A DNA stretch of 64,000 bases from Ursus arctos (lineage: Eukaryota; Chordata; Mammalia; Carnivora; Ursidae). The DNA is taken from positions 23,184,001 to 23,248,000 of the forward strand of contig NW_026623008.1 of the NCBI RefSeq assembly GCF_023065955.2. Direction: 5' to 3'. Made by a program: the position numbers and the translations under genes. Positions within the stretch are counted from its first letter, which is position 1; every line of letters starts with the position of its first letter. A model generated the notes under the pieces. That model worked only from the letters and a program-made list of their open reading frames with translations. It was not told where the DNA came from and searched no databases. Shown here one piece after another: positions 25,001-37,000 of the stretch.

Positions 25001-28000
25001 CCTTCCGCCCATGCTTGGCTGCTGCCCTGGGTCCCCTTCTCTCTCCATCCACCACGCAGGGAGTCTCCCCAGTGCCCACACTCCTGCCTATGTTTACCTT
25101 GTCTCCCTTCGGGCCTGGCGGGCCGCCTGGGTCCCCCTAAGGGCAGAAACAGTATCAGGTAGAGGCCCCTCAGGGGCCCCACATCACGGCGAGACCTCCC
25201 CGAGCCCCTTCCCCCAACCAGCACCCCCAGGACCGAGCCTTATCTCCCCAGTCTCAGCCAGGCAAGAGAAGGGTCTCTGAGGAAAGAACAGTAGGAGGGG
25301 CCAGGAGTACTCACCGGGGTCCCAGGAAGTCCTATCCCAGGGGGCCCAGGGAGGCCAGGGCGCCCAGGCTCTCCTGCCAGCCCCTCAGGCCCAACAAAGC
25401 CAGGGTCTCCCTGGCACGGACATAAGGTAGGTGTGAGCGAGCCGTCGCCTCGGCCCCTCCACCCACTCTCCATCCCACAGACACCCACAGCTCACCTTCT
25501 GCCCTTTGGGCCCCATGACGCAGATCTCCCCTGGCCGGCCCTGTGGGGTCGGGGAAGGCAGAAGAAAAGTCTGAGGCCTGGCACCTCCCTGGGGTAGCAG
25601 CCACCTGCCCGCCCTCAGTGCCTCTCCCCAAAGCCAGACTCCATCCCTGTGCCCCGAGGTCATCAGACGTCAACATCAGGGCATTAGAGGTCAGGGGCTC
25701 TTAGGCTGGGAGCCAGGGGCCCTGGGTTCAAATGCTTTTCTGTCCCCTCCTTTCTCTACCTCCCCCTCCCTGGGTTTCTGTTCTCCTGTCTGAGCAAGAC
25801 TAGCAGGTTGGACTCTGTGGCCAGTTCCAGCATTGTGCCAAGGGCCGTGGGGTTGCGGGGAGGAAGGGACCCAAGCACCGTACATCGCGGCCTGGCTTTC
25901 CCGGCAAGCCCTTGACGCCTCCGTCTCCCTTCTCGCCTTTCTGGCCCTGGGGAAGGAGAAGGGGAAGTGACTGGGGTTGAAAGAAGGGGCTGGAAGAACC
26001 AAAGCAGTTCTATCGGGAGGTAGGACCACTGCCTCCTGACCCCTAGTTTCGGCCTCCGCTGAGACTGAAAGGCTTCAGTCACTCCAGGAAGGTGGGCAAC
26101 AGCAGGAACCCCTGAGCCAGCCAGGCCAGTCTCAGGGAGTCTGTGGCATTTCCCTCGGGGTCTGGTGGGAATCTGGACAGGGCAGGGTGACTGGGAGGGA
26201 CAGAGAGTCTTACGTGGGGATGGTTCCCTCCATGCTCCAAGAAGATTTTAGACACCTCCCTCCTCAAGTCTGAAGGGCCCACAGACCTCCCTGGCACCCT
26301 CCCCTCCAAATCCAGGCCCATTACCTTCTGGCCTGTAGAGCCTGGAAGTCCTGAGGGTCCCTGAGATAAGGGGGGGACACAACAGAAGGGGTGAGGGAAG
26401 GAGGGAGAGGCTGGGCCAGGACCCCACTGCCCTGCCCTAACCCCAGTCCCACACTCACCAAGGCTCCTGACTCCCCCTTCTCTCCCTTCGGGCCTTCTGC
26501 ACACTGAGCGGGGAGATAAGGTGTTGAGAGGGTTCCAGGGTCACCTCGTGGGCTGCCAAGGGCACAGCCCCTTCCCTGGGGGCTGAGCCCATATTGGCCT
26601 TGAAGCAGGCCTTGCCTCCAGGTCTTACCTGAAGCGGGGCATCCGGGGAGATTCGGACACAGTCACTGCCCTAAGGGGAGGGAACGAGGGATCAGAGTGG
26701 GACCCTGTCTTGAGAAGGATAAGCTTAAGAGTCCCACAGTCCCACTGGTCATCTTCTAGGTCCCCCTTAAAAATAGAGGCTCCCATACACTAACTCCTAG
26801 AAAGACCTTACCCATCAACCCCCATGAGGGCCAGGCTGCAGGAGTTTGGCCAGCGGATGGGATGGTTCACATGCCAGCCCCCCCACCCCGGGTCACAGCC
26901 TGGCAGGGCCCCGCAGTGGGCATGGCTGGGGTACTTACCCGGGCTCCCTTCTCTCCCTTGGGGCCTGATGGACCAGGCAGGCCTCGCTCACCTTTCCCTC
27001 CCTGTGAATGAGATCAAAACAGGGGCTGGGACCAGGGGGAGCACACGGGAGCCCTGAGGAAGGTCTCCGCAGTCTGTCTTCTCTACCCATCCCCCACGCA
27101 CGCACGGGTGTGTAAATGAGCACCGCCTGCCCCCACCCCCAACCATGCACACAGCATACGGATTCCATGTGCATTCATCCATATGGCCCTCCCACCCCCA
27201 AGAGGCTATATTTGGCAAATCTATAGTCTCACAAAGAGGGTACTTTCCCCACACCCCTACCGAAGCACGCGAGCTCGCACGCAGCTCACCCAGGGCCCAT
27301 GGACACACGTGCACACATACACACATGTGGGGTCGCAGAACCACGACGGCGTTAGGCTGCCTTAGCTCGAATCCTGCACCACCACTTACTAGCATGTGAC
27401 TCAAGGGCAAGTCACATCACCTCTCTGAGACTCAGTTTCTTCATCAATAAAATGGGCTTCCTGTCAGCCCCGACCTCAGGGGGTTGTGGCAAGGAAGAAA
27501 CGTGACACGAGGCAGCCCCAGGAGTTGTGTTATACACTCTCGGGTGTGCACAAGCACACAGTCCCATGTTTATACACACGCCACCCACCCAGTCACTCAC
27601 AGGCTCGGTGGTCCTGTCGGGCCCACGGGTGCAAGGGCTCATGCCCCCCGCCACAGGGGACCACACACATGTGAACATGTGTCCCAGGAGGCACACAGCC
27701 AGACCCCCCGCAATCACTCCGACACCCCCAGTCCCACATGGGGGGCACAGCTGGCTCTCAGGTTTTTCTGAGTAAAATGATAGCACCCGCCCTGCAGGAT
27801 GCTTGAGGGGGCGGGAAGGGGATAGATGGGCAAGGGGAGGCCGGAAGCCCGCTCAGAAAAGCGGCGCTCTTAACGTCCTTAGACACACACAACCCCCTAC
27901 TCTCTCCAACACACACACATACAGGGCTGGGTACCCTGATAGAAACACACAGCTATGGGGCCACATGCCGTGGGACAGGCTGGGACTGCCAAAGAGAGCA

Positions 28001-31000
28001 AGAGTGTCCTGTTCTCCGTCTCGGACTCACCTTGGGTCCAGAGGGACCGATTGTGACCTGGGAGGCAAAGAGAACATTATATCTCAGAGACGGAGGAAAA
28101 AACAGGGACACAGAGAAGGTAAACGATTAAGCCAGGGCCACACAGCATTGTGGCAGGACCCACAGCCTGAATCCAAGACCCCCAGCAGACCAACAGCTCT
28201 GCCTCTAAGGCCACCCAGCAGGCTGCCTTTATATCCTAAGGCTGTCAGACTTGCAGAGGGGTCTAACCTACCTTCTCTAAACTCCACCCCCTGGTTGTTA
28301 GGATTACAGGGCTGCTCGGTTGCCATGGTAACTCCTGCATATCTGGGGACCATCAGCCTTACCAGATTGGGTGGGGGGCTAGATGGAAAGAGGGCCAGGC
28401 AGCAGGGGGGTACTTCCTGTGTTCCCCTAGGTCAGGGGGCTTAGAGCTGAGGGCACCCGGGGTTGTGCCCTTTATGGACTAACGTGGCATGTCAATTCAG
28501 AACGTCAGGCTATGGGAAGTAATGACTTATGCTGCCCACGGAAGAGGCAGAGTTGGGTACTAGCTGCGCTCGTACCGAGTTCCTCTCCCTTGTCCTTCTG
28601 GACTCCCAGAGGGAGGCTGGACCAGAGCCAGCTAGAGAGACATAGGAGGAAACATCCTGAGCCAACATGGGTTTGGGGGCCAGTGCTGGGCTGTGTCACC
28701 CTGAGTCAGCTTTCCCCTTCTCGAGACCTCCAAGGTGATGTAGGAAGCCTTCAAGCAGAGCTGCCCCAAGTTCAGGGGAGTGGAAAGCCGGGATCAGCAA
28801 CCAAGGTTCTGGTCCCACCAGCCACCACCCTGTCCCCATTTCACCCTGGATCCCAATACATTGCCCAGATCACAAGGCATGAGGCTTCCTTCCATGCAGC
28901 CCTTGGTGAGGATGGGGTGGGAGTCAAGCCCAGCTCTGGGGGATGTTGGGGAGGGAGTGTGATAAGAACACAAAAGCTCATTTGTCCTTAACCAGGAAGC
29001 CAACTAACCCACTCCCAGCCCCCGCCCGCCCCACCCTGCACACCCTCTATTCACTCACATTGCTTTCCCGGGCACCATGGACACAGGGTGGGCACTGCAA
29101 GGGAAGAATGGGCCAGGCGGTCAGTTCTGAGAGCCCGGGACCAGCCCTCCCCACCCCATGCCTCCGCATGCACACAGCAAGCACACAGAACATCACATGT
29201 GTCCTGGGTGAAGTCCAAGGGAGCAGGAAGATAGGAATCCCACTAAACAAGCCTCATCGCTCAATTCCCAGCAACCCAGAGCCACGCCATTCCTCACATG
29301 AGGAAACTGAAGCCCAGAGAGGAACTGCAGTGCGATCTGGGTCACACAGCGTGTGGGGGCAGAGTGAGGCCCAGGATCTGGGGTCTCAAAGCCAAGGTCT
29401 GGATTCTTCCCATGATGCCCTGTGGCCCTTTGCTGCCAATTCAGCAGGAGTGTCCAGGACTCACCCCCGCCCCCCATTTCCACCCACCCAAGGAGAGGCA
29501 GCAGGCAGACCCGGCCCAGCACGGAGCACTAAAGGAATACTGGGAGTTTTGTAGTCATCCCAAACCCCCATGCCCAGGCTCTGGTGCCCCAAAACCTGTC
29601 CAAAGGGTTCATGCTGGCACCTCGTCAACCAAGCTCTTTTTGCCAGTCTAGATGGGAGGCTTACCTCATCGGCTGCTGTCTCCTGACGGGCCTGGGAAGA
29701 GGGAGGGCATGGTAATGGGCAGGAAGCAAAGGCTACAAAGCCTGCTTCCAATACTCCTACCCAAGAACCCTCAGGAGCGGGTGCCCTACACTGTGCCAGG
29801 TACTGTCTGTCTCGCCCCCACTCACCCCTCCTTCTCGGAGCTGGCACCTGTACATCCCAAGCTCTGTCCAGGAGTGGGGGCAGGGGGAAGAGTGTGGGAG
29901 TACCGTGGCTTATTCAAGGGGTTTACAGAGGGCACAGAGAACAGACCGAGGGCACCGTGAACTCCGCCCCCTGCCCTCCCCCTACCATCTCTACCTTTGT
30001 TCCCCTCTCTGCCTTCTGGCTGATGCTTCCGGTCAGCTGGGTGTCCACCTGGGCAGACGGAGTAAAAAAGGAACTCTTGAAGATGGGGTAGTGCAGGGGC
30101 CCACGCTGGAAACGGGCACCCAGGTAGGGGCATGGGCCCAGGTACCCCCTCGGTTGGCACCTCCCAAGGCATCGAGAGCCTGCTCAGGCCCCTGGCACTC
30201 CCCCAGGCCCCCTCCTCTTCTTCCCACCCATGTGATGTCGGAGAAAACAAGACCATGAATCAATGGGATCCTGTGTTCCTGCAGCCAAAGGCTGGGCACG
30301 ATGCCCAGCGGGCAGGGAGGCTGCCCAGCCTGGGGGTGGGGCAAAAGGATTAACTGGGCTTCCCTGTCACCCTAAAGAACCTGAGGGCAGCTGGCCATGG
30401 TGCTGGGCATAGGATCAGCCTGGCATTGGCTGGGGCTGGGCCCGGGAGAGTGAGCAAGCCCGGAGGGAAGCAGTGTGGCCTGGCCTCTGACCCCAGATAC
30501 CCCTGTCCTGGAGAAACTGCCTTTGGGTGCAAGCCTGGTCCTGACCTCACCAGAGGGGTCTGGGGTGACATCAGTGAGGGGCTGGATAGTGCCGGAGCTA
30601 GATGGGCACATCTCTCAATGCCAACGTGCAGGTAGACACAGATTCACCCAGTGGGCTCTCGCCTCTCTGAATCCTATAGGGGTGGTCCATAGACAGGTGG
30701 GGCTTCCGGGGCCCTCCCTCCCCCAGGCACAACTGGCCCTGGTGCTAGACCTCAGTCCCACCAGTACCTACCTGTGCTCGTGTCTACCTGCCCTGCCCAC
30801 CCACCTTGCTGTTTTGAGGCTCCTCTAGACAGAAGCAGCGGGTGTAGACCTTGCCTTCAGTCTGTGGATTGATCTCAATGAGCTCATTGCTCTGGGTGTC
30901 CCGGCGGGCCTTGGAGGTCTCTGGGGGACACTGTCCGGAACGGAGGAAGGGCTGGAGTCAGTACAGAAGGCAGACCCCACCCACCCACCCACTTATCCTA

Positions 31001-34000
31001 AGATAGTGCACTCGCGTCCTGGCCGCCCATCTCCAGCACACTACACCCCTGGGAAACGCCCCAAATCTTCCCTGCTCGGCCGGAGCTGGGCCACTCACCC
31101 CGCCTGGTAAAATTTCACAGCACCCCTCCTCCAGCACCAGCTCTGGGTCACAGTAGATGTGTGCCTCCTGAAGGTCAAACTGCAGGGGACACACACGCAA
31201 GTCAGGTTCCCACTTCATTGATCAAATAGCTCAGTGTCCTGGCTGCCCGGGGGGCCCCGGGGTGGCTCCGCCCCAGGATTTGCCCTCAGAGGGTTTCCAG
31301 TCTCTCCCGGGGAGACCATCAGGGTATAGCTGTCGCCAAAAGCAAACCAGAGCTTCACATGCAGGAAAGACGGAGAGGAGGGAGAAAAGTTCGCTTTGGC
31401 CCAAAGGAACAGGGGTGGAGGAGGCCCCATTTCAGCCGGGCCTTGAAGGACCAGTAGATATTCCGCAGATGGGTATGCATTCCAGGTGGAGGTGACGGCA
31501 GAGGCAAAGGCGAGCAGGCAGGAAAGCAGCAGGTGAGATCGAAGACGAGGAAGGAATTGACTAGAGTTAGGCCATACAGACAGATGTAAAGGAAGAAGAT
31601 ACCATAGACATTTCTAGAAACAGACCATGAAGGGCCTTGAATGCCAGGTTGATATGTGTAGGCTGCATCTGGAGGGCAGTGGGGAACCGCGAGAGGATTC
31701 CGAGCCAGGGAAGGAGCTGGTCAGATACAGATTCCAGGGAGCTCACTCAGGCTCCCAGGACATGGGAGCAGAGGCCAGCGTCCAACCTAGCACTCACCGA
31801 GACGGGTTTCCCCTGCTCGGCATCCAAGCCCAGAAAGACATGGCCCATGGGCCGTATGGGTTGCCGGGGCCCCAGAGGCTGAGAGGAGGCTGAGGTGCAG
31901 TCCACGTGCACAGAGGCCACACGTTCAGCCACACTCAGCACCAGCTTGTGCCAGCGCAGGTCAAAGAGCTGGGGCACCGGGAAGATGCAGGACACGAAGT
32001 CGCCGTCTTGGCCCCGGGCCCGGAGCTCCAGGCTCCGCTCTTGGCTGTTGACTTCCAGGGAAATCTGCGGAGCATTGGGAAAGGAACAGGACAGAGAATC
32101 AGAGCCCCTCGGGCTCAGTATGGCAAAGTTCGGGGCCCTCCGGGTCATTTCACAGGAAGAGGAACTGAAGCCCAGAAAGAGAGGGAAGCTGGTAGGGCCA
32201 CAGAGCAGCCCACTCGGAAAGGGGATAGGAGCTGCTGGAGTGGGGGCAGCCTCGAGGGTGGGTGCTGGGGATGGGGCAGAGAGGCCCCAGAATTCACAAG
32301 CTGCTCGATGCCCCAAGAGTCATGGGGGGCACAGGGGGTGGGGTCCAGCTCACCTGTGGGTACCCATCTCCATCGGTCACTTGAAATAAATACCACGTGC
32401 TCTGGTGGGTGTGTTTCTTCAGCAAGAGTGTCAGCACCAGGGCAAACTCATCGGGGAGGCCCCGAGGGAATACTCGTCTGGGGGTAGAGCAGGGAGGGGT
32501 GCTGAGGCTCAGGGGAGAGACCACCTGCTGCCCACCCTGGGCCCTCAGGACTGCCGAACCGACGTGAGACACGCACAGGCCCACACCTCCAAACCGACAC
32601 ATGCATGTACAGGTCCATTCGCTCTACCAACATTGACTGAGTGCCTACTATGTGCCAGGTGGGTCTGGCTGCTGGGGATAAGGGTGGTGCAAACACAGAG
32701 AAGGTTCCTGCCCTCGTGGAGCCTTCAAGTCTGATGGGGGCGGGGGGAGAGGTAGGACCCTAAACAAAGAATCCCCTGGATGACTATGTCACTATTTCGT
32801 GACAGTTGTGGTTAAGTTCTTCCGAGGAACCCAGGATGCCCTGGGATCCAGGGCAACCAGGCCTGGGGTAGGAGAAGAGATGCTGGCAAAGCATAAAAAG
32901 CATTCAGCGTGACTGGAGCAGCGAGCAAGAAACAGGAACATTTTGGAAGGTGAGGCTGGCGAGGGAAGCAGGGGCCAGACCCCCTGGGGACTTGTGGGAG
33001 TTTGAACTTCACCTGCAGGCACATGTGGGTGCACACGGTTGTACACACACATACACACACACGCTCCTGGGGTCTTCACAGTGCCCACAGGATATAGACC
33101 TGTCCCCTGACTGCCAGCCAGAGGTGGGGAGGGGTAGAGGGAGGGTGTGCCACGCATCTCCTCTGTGCCTACCCTGCAAGCCCCAGGGGTGGAAACCAGG
33201 CTGACTCCCGGCAAGGGGTGGGATAAAATGACCCACAGGTGCCCCTGGGCTTAGGCCCCACGTCCAGAGTTGCTGGGGAGTATTAATTCCCAGTGGTCAC
33301 GCTGGGGCCTTTACCGCACTGGCTGGGTGAGCGGGGCTGTCCCCAGTCGCAGGATGAGGGGCCCCTTGGGGTTGCGGATCTTCTTGATGGCGGATGCTCT
33401 CATGAGGCTGAGTCGGCGGATGAGATTAAAGCCTTTGGGGGAGACACCAGATGAAGAGCTCACCTGGGCAGGTGAGGAAGGGGTAACAGCCACTCCAGGA
33501 AGATGGGAGAGGGGGGACAGCAGAATGAGATGGGCACTCACCGGTCACGTTGGTCGATAAATGACTTCTGTGTTCCAGCTTGAGTCCTTCCTGTTGTGAA
33601 GGTGGGCATTGCTCACCTGGAAGGGAATTGGCAGTGGGCCATTCAGTGGAGTCTGGCTGAGGAGTCCAGGCTCCTGGGGAACCTGGAGAGAAGCAAGTTT
33701 TTGTTCCCCATTCTGGACCTTTAACCAGGCCCTGCCTTGGGGCTGCTTTCACCTCTTGCCTTCTGACCCTGGCTGCCCTGGGAGCCAGGAGGACCCCCAG
33801 TATATAGATGGGAAGACGGAGGCCCAGAGGCTGAGAAGTGAATTCATAGCAGAATAGGACCAGAACTCCTGGAACCCAAATCCCCCAAGATTCCAAGTCA
33901 GAGGGCAGGTCAGCAAGAGAAAGAGCACAAGAAACTCTGAGCAGCCCTAGAACTCAGATGGGGCAGAGAGCTGGATAGACACATGTACTCCCTCCTGCAT

Positions 34001-37000
34001 ATTTACCCAAGCAGGAGGCAGGGGGCACCTCAGGGTAAAGAAAATCACATTATGCATGCTTGTGTTATATACAAGCCCATGAGCATGTCTGCACACGTGT
34101 CAGTTACGGATGCCTGTGCCACCGGGGATGCCATGTGCAGCTGGTACACGTGTTCTCAGGAGTGGGTGGGGTTTACTTCCTACATCTAAAATGGAAAAGC
34201 AGACCAGACACAAGTCTGAACCAACAGAATGACTTTTCACCTGAAACAGTAAGACAAGACTGAGGGCCTGGAGGGACCATAAGCTCAAGGGAACTCCCAG
34301 GACCTTGGGGCTCCAGACAGGGTATATGAAGTGGATAAAGCCTGCTGGAGAGGATGGCTTAATTATGGTCTCCAAAACCCTGAAGGGACAGACAGGCAGC
34401 CGTGGGCCTCCCTCCTCTTAGCGCTGACGGAGCAAAATGTCCGGGAAGGTGCTACAACAGGAGATAAAGGCCAGACTCAAAAGGCCTTTCCATCACTGCA
34501 GGTGGGACAGCCGGGACAGGACAATGGACACAGTTCCTAGAAGCTGGGCTTTGAACTCCCTGGTTGCCTAACCGGAAGCAGGAATCCTGGATCCCTAAGT
34601 CCAGTGACCCCTCTGAAGTCTCCCTCCCCCAGGTCTGGCCAGAGAGAGTATCACTGTCTTCAGCATCGGCCGCAGCAATGGGTGACTCATCCCTTGGCAA
34701 TGGGCCCAGATTCCTTACAGATGTTGAAATTCTCTGCCCCAGCCCCCAGGGGACCCGGTGAGGGAGAGAGCAAGGCACACGCGCATACACGCAGAAACAC
34801 ATATGTACGCACACAACCTGCGGCCAGTCACGTGTGCCCCGGTGCACTCCCCTCTCACAGCTGCGCCTGCTTTCTCAGCCTCCCTCGGCTCGGTTCGGGT
34901 TCTAGGAGTTCTATTTCTGCTCAGCTGGGCAGCTAAGCTACGAAGCCCAGAGGGCACCCAGCAGGACAGGGCAAGTTGCCCGGTCAACTTCCTCTGGCTT
35001 TGGGCCCTGGAAAGCTGCACCCTCTGTCCCATCCAGCGTCTGGGCCTCGAGGCGGGCCCTTTATCCAGGATCCAGGGCCAGCGTGGAGGGGGAGGAGCAC
35101 GTGGGCTGGAGGATGGATTCTCCACCATGAAAAGAACTGGAAAGGCCTGGGCCTCTTTCAAATTGCAGCTTCCTTCTGCAGGGACCTCACGCGCCCGGCC
35201 GGCACTGTGTATACAGGATGGGCTTATGTGCCAGGGAGGAAGGGTGTCCTCGCACACACAGAGACTGAGGAATGGGTAGAGTTGCACGGATCCACTCCGT
35301 GAAGCAGAACGGCTCAGAGAGGCACAAACATGCAGACAGAAGCACACAGACCCTCCGGCGCACATGGCACCAACGCCTCGGGCCACCCCGAGCCCACCCT
35401 CCGACTCTTCATAAAGCTCGCGTGCCCTAGGCACACGGTCACACATGTACATGGGACCCCGGCATCTCAGGGAGCCAGGCACAGGCCGACGGCACCCCGA
35501 CCCTCACGTGGCACCTCACCTGTATCTGCCCCCTGGCTGCACGTGGCCCAGAGACTGAGCAGCCACAAGCCAGGAACCCAAGACGCCCACATCCTGGTCC
35601 GGAGAGGTCGGCCACAGCCACAGCACCTGGAAACCACAGACACCGTGAAGCTGGATGCCTGAGCTCCCACGGCATGATCCACAGGCAAGCAGCAGCCGGC
35701 CCACGGGAGCCAGGCCCTAGTACTGGGGTGGCAGGAGGCCTGGCCAGGCATCAGTCCCTCTCAGAGGCCCAACCACAGGCCTTGGGCTAGGATTTGGGCC
35801 AGGGTGATACTCAAAATATTTAACCACCGGTATGGCACGGACGCCGACCAGCCAGAGCAGAACGCTGGCGGGACCGTTCTGGGTCCGGGCAGCGTTTGAT
35901 GGCGCCAGTGGATAGTTGCCGGATTAAGGAGAGATCCAAAAGGTCCTAAAAGGCCAGGTGAATTGGGATAGTGAGGGGCCTCGAGACAAAGGCTATTTAC
36001 CAGGACACTAGAAATATTTCAATATTTTATCAACCTGGATAGCACTGCATTGCTGTATACCAGCCTGGTACCTGGCTGGCTGCACCCAGGTCAGCCAGAC
36101 AATCCTGCAGGCACCCACGAGGTCAGGGGCTGAGTGTCCTGGCAGGTATCACAGAGTTGGGTGTGCCCAAGGAAGCTTTCCCCATGGGTATGGTGGGTGG
36201 GAGAGCAGGTCACCGGGCTCAGGACCTTGTTGCCAACCCTCCCCCGCTGATGGATGCTCGTCTTTTAGTTTTATTAAACCCTGATGGATGGGCCCAGATA
36301 AATCAATGCAGGCTCAGCAAGCGGCCAGCAGACCCATACATCATCCGGCCTCCCCTGAGACAGGCAGCTCGCACGTGCACACACAGAGTCATTCAGGTGT
36401 CAGCATGACACACGCAGGTACACGGGCACATATCCACACAGACCCATTAGTGCCAGTGCGTGCATACAGATCTACCTGCACACGGGCTTGCTCGCAGAGA
36501 CACATCTACCCAGACATACCAGTTTGCACACACACACGTGCGCATAGCCGGCCTATGACTACCCCTCCAGTAGGCCCTCCTGTCGGGAAGTTCTTATGCA
36601 AGTCTGACCTCATTCCCCCCAGCTGTTATGGAATTCTATTTCCCTTCCCTCAGTCCTGAACAGGGAGTGAGGGTAGGAAGGGTCCCTCACCTCACTATAT
36701 TTGGAGATAGGACCCCGATCCCCTTGTTCCTGAGGCAGAACTGTTCCCCCACCCGACTCATGCTTCTTCCTAGTGGTGGGCACATCTCATCACTCAAAAC
36801 CCTATCCTGGCCTCCCCGTCCTGCCAATCAGTGGAAGGGCTGCCAACTGTGGGAGGCATGTGAACGCATGTGGAGGCGGGAATATCGGTGTGCTTGTCCC
36901 CTTCCTGCTCCTCATCTCAGGCCTCCACTCCCCCTGGCCCCAGCCAGAGCAGAGGCTGCAGGGATAGGACAGAAGCTTCCAAGGATGTGATCCCATCCTA

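Noticed and set aside
27803..28444. Plus-strand open frame of 213 codons
   Set aside because: It runs opposite exon 12 and through intronic CA-rich text. No domain is recognisable and codon content looks random.
34715..35482. Minus-strand open frame of 255 codons next to the signal-peptide exon
   Set aside because: It is intronic, rich in simple CA-type sequence, and resembles no protein I know.
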